This document shows positions 41,773 to 46,402 of a stretch of DNA of 46,402 nt, one piece after another (positions within the stretch are counted from its first letter, which is position 1; each line of letters starts with the position of its first letter). Below the pieces are notes generated by a model. That model was not told the DNA's origin. It ran no database searches and saw only the letters and a list, made by a program, of their open reading frames with translations. The DNA is taken from the NCBI GenBank assembly GCA_025451835.1, contig JANWJR010000057.1:1-46402 (forward strand). The letters run 5' to 3'. A program made the translations under genes and the position numbers. The DNA comes from Candidatus Acidiferrales bacterium. GTDB lineage: Bacteria > Acidobacteriota > Terriglobia > Acidiferrales > UBA7541.

Positions 41773-44700
41773 ATGGCTCTGCGTCTTCATTCCTCGTGGC
41801 TGGCCCGTCGGAAAACGGCGTTTTTTTTCGGAATTGCGATCGTAGGGTTGCTAGGCGTTCCCAGCGCCGCGGCGCAAAGCTCCCGAACGGCGGCGACATT
41901 ATCGGGAACTGTCACTGATGCTAGCGAGTCCGCGGTGCCGGGCAGCCAAATCACGTTACGCAATACATCGACGAACCAGGCGCGCACATCTATTAGCGAT
42001 GATCGCGGATTTTTCCGTTTTGGTGAAGTTCCGGTCGGCGAATACGAGATAAAAGTCCTTCATTCCGGATTCGCGCCCTATCGAAGCACCGGTATCGTTC
42101 TCTCGCTCGGCCGGACCCTTCGAATTGATGTAGTTCTGGTTCCGGCGTCGGCTTCGACTGAAGTGATCGTACACGCCCGCCCGCAGGCCCTCGATCCGTC
42201 ACAGACCTCCGTTGTGTCGTCTATCGACGGGGAACGAATCGAGGAGCTCCCCGTCCGCTCGCGCAATTATCTCGATTTCGTTCTTCTCGCTCCCGGCGTG
42301 TCATCTTCTCCCACCCCGCCTCCGGGCAGCGGGGCCACCCAGCTTGCCGGCAGCGGCTTTACCTTCGGAGGATTGCGCACGCGCAGCAACAATATTTCGA
42401 TTGATGGCCTGGACAACAACGACGAATACACCGGCTCCAGCCGCATCGAGATATCGCCTGAAATCGTCGAAGAGTTTCAGGTGGTCAATAACGGTCTCTC
42501 GGCGGAATCCGGAGGCGCTTCCGGTGGTTCGATCAACGTCATCAGCCGTTCCGGGTCCAACGCCGTTCACGGTGACGCGTTCATCTTCGCGCAGGACAGC
42601 GCCTTTAACGCTCGTGATCCGTTCGAGTCCGATTCCAGGAAACCGTCATTCCGGCGCTTTCGCGAAGGCTTCGCTCTCGGCGGACCCTTGGTAAGGAATC
42701 GAACGTTCTACTACGCCGCGGTCGAGCAGGAACACAATCGCGGCCAAAATGGATCGGACATAAACCCAAGCGCGTCCGCGGCCATCAACACGTTCCTCGC
42801 GACGGGAGCTTTTCCGCGCCTGGCGACTCGCGAGATCGCTACCGGCTTTTTTCCCATCGCGCGCGCTGAGACGGAAGCGGCCGGCCGCCTCGATCACCAG
42901 CTCGCGAGTAACACCTCGCTGATGCTTCGCTACGCCTTCACAAACAACAAGGAAGCGGGCGACGCGTTCAACACCAGCGGGTTAGTGGACGCCAGCGGCC
43001 GCGGCAGCAGCTTCATCAGCGACAATTCACTTTCTGGCTCGCTGACCAGCGTCTTCGGCTCTCAAGCCGTCGGCGATTTGCGCTTTCAAGCCGCCACTCG
43101 CCGCGCCGTTCTCCGCGCCAATCAAGCCTTCGGTCCGGAAATCGACATCGTCGGCCTGGCAACTTTCGGCCGCCCCTATGGCGCGGATAGCGAACGCCGC
43201 GAGAATAACTATCAGGGCGGCTATACCTACACGCGCACGCAAGGGCGTCATCTTTGGAAAGTCGGAGCTACGGTCAATCGTGTGGGCCTCCGCGCTTCGA
43301 TTGGCGACGGCTTCGCCGGCGTTTACCTCTTCGGAACTCTTCAGGATTTCCTGGCCGGCCGTCCCGATCAATTCCGGCAAGCCTTTGGCGAGACCATCGT
43401 CAACAGCCCCGTGGAATCCGTCGGCGCATTCCTGCAGGATCGTTGGTCCATCGCGCCTCGGCTGACCCTGGACATGGGCGTGCGCTACGATTTCGAGCAT
43501 TTGCCCGCCGGATTCAGCGGAAACACCCGAAATTTCAGTCCGCGCGTGGGTCTGGCATGGAATCCCGTGTCGAGGTTGGTGCTGCGAGCCGGGTATGGAA
43601 TCTTCTTCGACCGTTACGTGCTCGCGAATCTTGCTCGCGCTATCCAGAAAAACGGCGTCTCGGCGTTCGAGCAGGTCGCCGACGGCCAAGCAGCGGCAAA
43701 TCTGTTTCTAACCTCTGGGGGAGGGCCGCTGTCTGCGCCAGCACCCGGCATCACGCCTTCCATTTATCGCGCCGATCCTAACCTGCCCACGTCCTACAGC
43801 CAGCAGGCCAGCTCGGGAGCCCAATACTTGATAGCCCCGAATCTCACTCTGCGCGCGGACTATCTCTTCGTTCGTGGCGTGCATCTCTCCCGGACGCGGA
43901 ACGTCAACCTCCTGGCGCCAGCGGTCCTCACTCTGGCCAATGCCGCCAGTCTGGATATTCCCAACCCAACTCCGCAGCAAATCGGGCGCGAAGTCTTCGG
44001 GCCCGGCCGGCTTAATCCGGCGTTCAACGATATTTATCAATTGGAGGATTCCGCGGGTTCGAGCTACAACGGCATTTCCTTCACCCTCGAACGCCGCATG
44101 AACGAAGAGCTCGAATTCTCGGCCAGCTATACTCTTTCAAAGGCCTACGACGACGCGTCGGATTTCGACGAGCAGCCGCAGAATCCCTTCGACCTCGCCG
44201 CCGAGCGATCCTTGTCGTTGCAACAGCAGCAGCAGCGCTTCGTCTTCAACGCCCTCTGGGATTTGCCCATTGGCGATGAAGACGAAGATGCCGGAAAGCC
44301 CAAGGGCAATCCGGGCTGGCTCACGCGCGCGTTCAGCCATATCGAGCTTGCCCCGATTTTCACGGCCGGCAGCGCTCGCCCCGTGGATCCATTGACCGGC
44401 TTGGATTCCAATCGCAGCAATCCTTTTCCGCTATCAGCCCGTCCGCTTGGATCCGCAAGAAATTCCCTGGAAACGCCCGCGTCGATCGCCATGGATTTCC
44501 GCATTGTGAAATATTTTCCATTCGGTGAATTCGCGCATCTCGACTTGGTTGCTGAATCGTTCAATGTCTTCAATCACCCGAATGTCTCGCAGATCAACCC
44601 GTATTTCGGATCGGGTCCGGCGTCGCTGCCCAGTTTCGGAGACCCCATCGACGGAACCGGCGCCCGCCGCATCGAGTTCTCCGTCGACTTCGAGTTCTGA
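41773..44700 (+). CDS. Second TonB-dependent, Oar-like receptor
   Basis: The 975-residue outer-membrane protein has a signal peptide (about 1-36, IAIVGLLGVPSAAAQ), a carboxypeptidase-regulatory-like domain (about 40-120, LSGTVTDASESAVPGSQ), a plug domain with RSRNYLDFVLLAPGVSSS, DGLDNNDEYTG and GGSINVISRSGSNAVHG, and a beta-barrel ending in FDFEF. The carboxypeptidase-like domain is followed directly by the plug, as in the receptor at 7953-11612; the two share the same order but differ in sequence. A TTG-start extension to 41704 is open, but ATG 41773 has AGGGAGC and begins the signal peptide. Its ligand is unknown. Confidence 0.9.
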   Translation: MALRLHSSWLARRKTAFFFGIAIVGLLGVPSAAAQSSRTAATLSGTVTDASESAVPGSQITLRNTSTNQARTSISDDRGFFRFGEVPVGEYEIKVLHSGFAPYRSTGIVLSLGRTLRIDVVLVPASASTEVIVHARPQALDPSQTSVVSSIDGERIEELPVRSRNYLDFVLLAPGVSSSPTPPPGSGATQLAGSGFTFGGLRTRSNNISIDGLDNNDEYTGSSRIEISPEIVEEFQVVNNGLSAESGGASGGSINVISRSGSNAVHGDAFIFAQDSAFNARDPFESDSRKPSFRRFREGFALGGPLVRNRTFYYAAVEQEHNRGQNGSDINPSASAAINTFLATGAFPRLATREIATGFFPIARAETEAAGRLDHQLASNTSLMLRYAFTNNKEAGDAFNTSGLVDASGRGSSFISDNSLSGSLTSVFGSQAVGDLRFQAATRRAVLRANQAFGPEIDIVGLATFGRPYGADSERRENNYQGGYTYTRTQGRHLWKVGATVNRVGLRASIGDGFAGVYLFGTLQDFLAGRPDQFRQAFGETIVNSPVESVGAFLQDRWSIAPRLTLDMGVRYDFEHLPAGFSGNTRNFSPRVGLAWNPVSRLVLRAGYGIFFDRYVLANLARAIQKNGVSAFEQVADGQAAANLFLTSGGGPLSAPAPGITPSIYRADPNLPTSYSQQASSGAQYLIAPNLTLRADYLFVRGVHLSRTRNVNLLAPAVLTLANAASLDIPNPTPQQIGREVFGPGRLNPAFNDIYQLEDSAGSSYNGISFTLERRMNEELEFSASYTLSKAYDDASDFDEQPQNPFDLAAERSLSLQQQQQRFVFNALWDLPIGDEDEDAGKPKGNPGWLTRAFSHIELAPIFTAGSARPVDPLTGLDSNRSNPFPLSARPLGSARNSLETPASIAMDFRIVKYFPFGEFAHLDLVAESFNVFNHPNVSQINPYFGSGPASLPSFGDPIDGTGARRIEFSVDFEF

Positions 44701-44930
44701 AGGAATATGCGGCACCGCGGCGAGCCTTCGTTCCGTTAACTGACCGGGTCCAGGCTTACACGGTCGGCTACGACCACGATTTTGATTTCGTTCCGCGGGT
44801 AGCTTCTGCTATCGGCGCGCAATTCGTCGCCTATCGCGTCGCGGATACGCTGCAGCCGATCTACGGATCACATCCCGTGGGCGTCGCCATATTCGTGCGC
44901 CTCCGGCCATTTTCAGGAAATAATCGATGA
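44701..44930 (+). pseudogene. Orphan C-terminal end of an outer-membrane protein gene
   Basis: After the receptor stop, a second frame is open without a start codon and ends at TGA 44928-44930. It encodes about 76 residues including VQAYTVGYDHDF, AIGAQFVAYR, LQPIYGSHPVGVAIFVRLRP. This resembles, from memory, the C-terminal strands of a porin-like outer-membrane protein in Acidobacteriota. No ribosome site or start is present, and the rest of the gene is missing, so it looks like the 3' remnant of a deleted or replaced gene. The receptor upstream sits where the missing part would be, which suggests a rearrangement at this junction. Confidence 0.5.
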
Positions 44931-45069
44931 GTGAAAACCTGACGATTCCTCGCGCCAGGCAACCTTCGTAACGCAAAGGACGAGTTTCCGGCGCTCGTCG
45001 CGTAAGCCTGTTCGACTCGCCCCTGGGATTTGCTCGATTGAACTTGCTTGACTGAACCGAGGATACCGC

Positions 45070-45095
45070 CGAGCGGGCCGGATAAAGCCCGCTCG
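45070..45095 (-). terminator. Hairpin downstream of the secreted protein gene
   Basis: CGAGCGGGC (45070-45078) pairs perfectly with GCCCGCTCG (45087-45095) around an 8-base loop, 17 bases after the stop codon of the minus-strand gene. No T-run follows on the minus strand, so a classical intrinsic terminator is not proven. Confidence 0.45.
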
Positions 45096-45111
45096 CGCTG
45101 TGCTGAACGCG

Positions 45112-45756
45112 TTACTTCTTTTCGATCTCCTCTTTTAGATGCTTCGCGCAAGCCTCGGCCGTCGTTTGCTGCCCATGCAACGTATTCTTCTTGTTCACGG
45201 CGTAAGCGAACACGATGGCGCCCGAAGTGCGATCGAACATCTGCACGCTCGCGGCATCGTCCGAGTGAATTTGCCCGGTAAACGCCATTTTTGCCCATCC
45301 CGCTTTCTTCTCATCCGACGTTCCTCTGATGATGTACCGAGCCTGACCCTCGCTTGCCACCGGGATCAGCGGCACGTCCTTCTTCTCCAATGCAGCGGCC
45401 AGGTAGTTCTCGAAGCCGTTCATCGGCTCGATGTAGACCGATGAACCCGGCATGATCTTCGTGCTCGCCGGCCCGGCAGCGGGAGCCGCTGCAGTCGGAA
45501 CATCCGATTGCGTCGCAGGAGCAATTGGCATTGCTGGGGGCGCGGGTGAATTCGGCACGGCGACCGCTGCCGGCGTTGCCTGAGAAGCCGGAACTGGCTT
45601 GCAAGCCATGCCGTTTACCAGAGTTTCGTCAGGAGCCAGAAAATTGCCGCTCGATGCAAGCGTGCGGCACTGCATCTGCACGGTCGTGGACTGCTGCTGC
45701 GCGAGGGCGGGCCCAGCGGCGAGCAAGAAGACAAAGAGTACAGGCAAGTGTTTCAT
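45112..45756 (-). CDS. Secreted Ala/Pro-rich protein of unknown function
   Basis: The 214-residue protein has a clear signal peptide (1-19, VFLLAAGPALA), a short Cys-containing part (CRTLASSG, GMACKPVPAS), an Ala/Pro-rich linker (about 55-95), and a C-terminal domain (about 98-210) with PGSSVYIEPMNGFENYLAAAL, then DEKKAGWAKMAFTGQIHS and AEACAKHLKEEIEK. I recall this last domain as a conserved acidobacterial family without a named role. ATG 45756 follows GGAGGA. It sits alone between an outer-membrane gene remnant and an SDR gene on the other strand. A function in the periplasm or outer membrane is likely but unproven. Confidence 0.7.
   Translation of the reverse strand: MKHLPVLFVFLLAAGPALAQQQSTTVQMQCRTLASSGNFLAPDETLVNGMACKPVPASQATPAAVAVPNSPAPPAMPIAPATQSDVPTAAAPAAGPASTKIMPGSSVYIEPMNGFENYLAAALEKKDVPLIPVASEGQARYIIRGTSDEKKAGWAKMAFTGQIHSDDAASVQMFDRTSGAIVFAYAVNKKNTLHGQQTTAEACAKHLKEEIEKK

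Positions 45757-46402
<646 letters not shown>

Overview
The window looks like a chromosomal piece of a soil-type Acidobacteriota. Three things suggest this: two very large TonB-dependent, Oar-like receptors with an N-terminal carboxypeptidase-regulatory-like domain, a dispersed 'gtcattctgagcgaagcg' type repeat, and several secreted or membrane families I associate with that phylum. Taxonomy is inferred from recall, not from a search. No rRNA, tRNA, CRISPR array, integrase or transposase was recognised.

Region 1 (1-14687) is a catabolic island. On the minus strand lie an exported RraA-like protein, an IclR regulator, a DUF4380 protein, a PQQ dehydrogenase, a RidA protein and a SelA-like PLP enzyme; the last five are tightly spaced or overlapping. 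On the plus strand follow an exported RidA, a large TonB-dependent receptor with its own promoter, a di-heme cytochrome c, an SMP-30-like lactonase and a ribokinase-like kinase. The striking feature is that nearly all the enzymes carry Sec or Tat-like signal sequences, including families that normally work in the cytoplasm (RidA, RraA, SelA-like). I infer a periplasmic oxidation/deamination route for an imported amino- or sugar-type compound, under IclR control.

Region 2 (14684-34073) is mainly an exopolysaccharide or O-antigen cluster of Wzx/Wzy type. A LuxR-type regulator with a degenerate receiver domain is transcribed away from it. A long leader precedes PilZ, a GumC/Wzz-like chain-length protein, a CpsD-like ATPase whose P-loop has lost its lysine, a DegT aminotransferase, a methyltransferase, a PhyH dioxygenase, an FkbM methyltransferase, an O-antigen polymerase/ligase, a GT4, a PaaK/CapK-like adenylation enzyme, a YdjC/ChbG deacetylase, a GT2, a Wzx flippase, a CapA phosphatase-like protein and a WecA/MraY-type initiating transferase. 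Many neighbours overlap by ATGA or GTGA. No Wza-type outer-membrane exporter is present.

Region 3 (34059-41049, minus strand) holds a 1240-residue protein with helical, HEAT-like and PilZ-like parts joined by a long glycine-rich linker, a HAD phosphatase, an arginase-fold protein with altered metal ligands, and ispH. Region 4 (41050-46402) holds a small membrane protein, a second Oar-like receptor, the orphan 3' end of an outer-membrane protein gene, a secreted Ala/Pro-rich protein, and the start of an SDR oxidoreductase that runs off the window.
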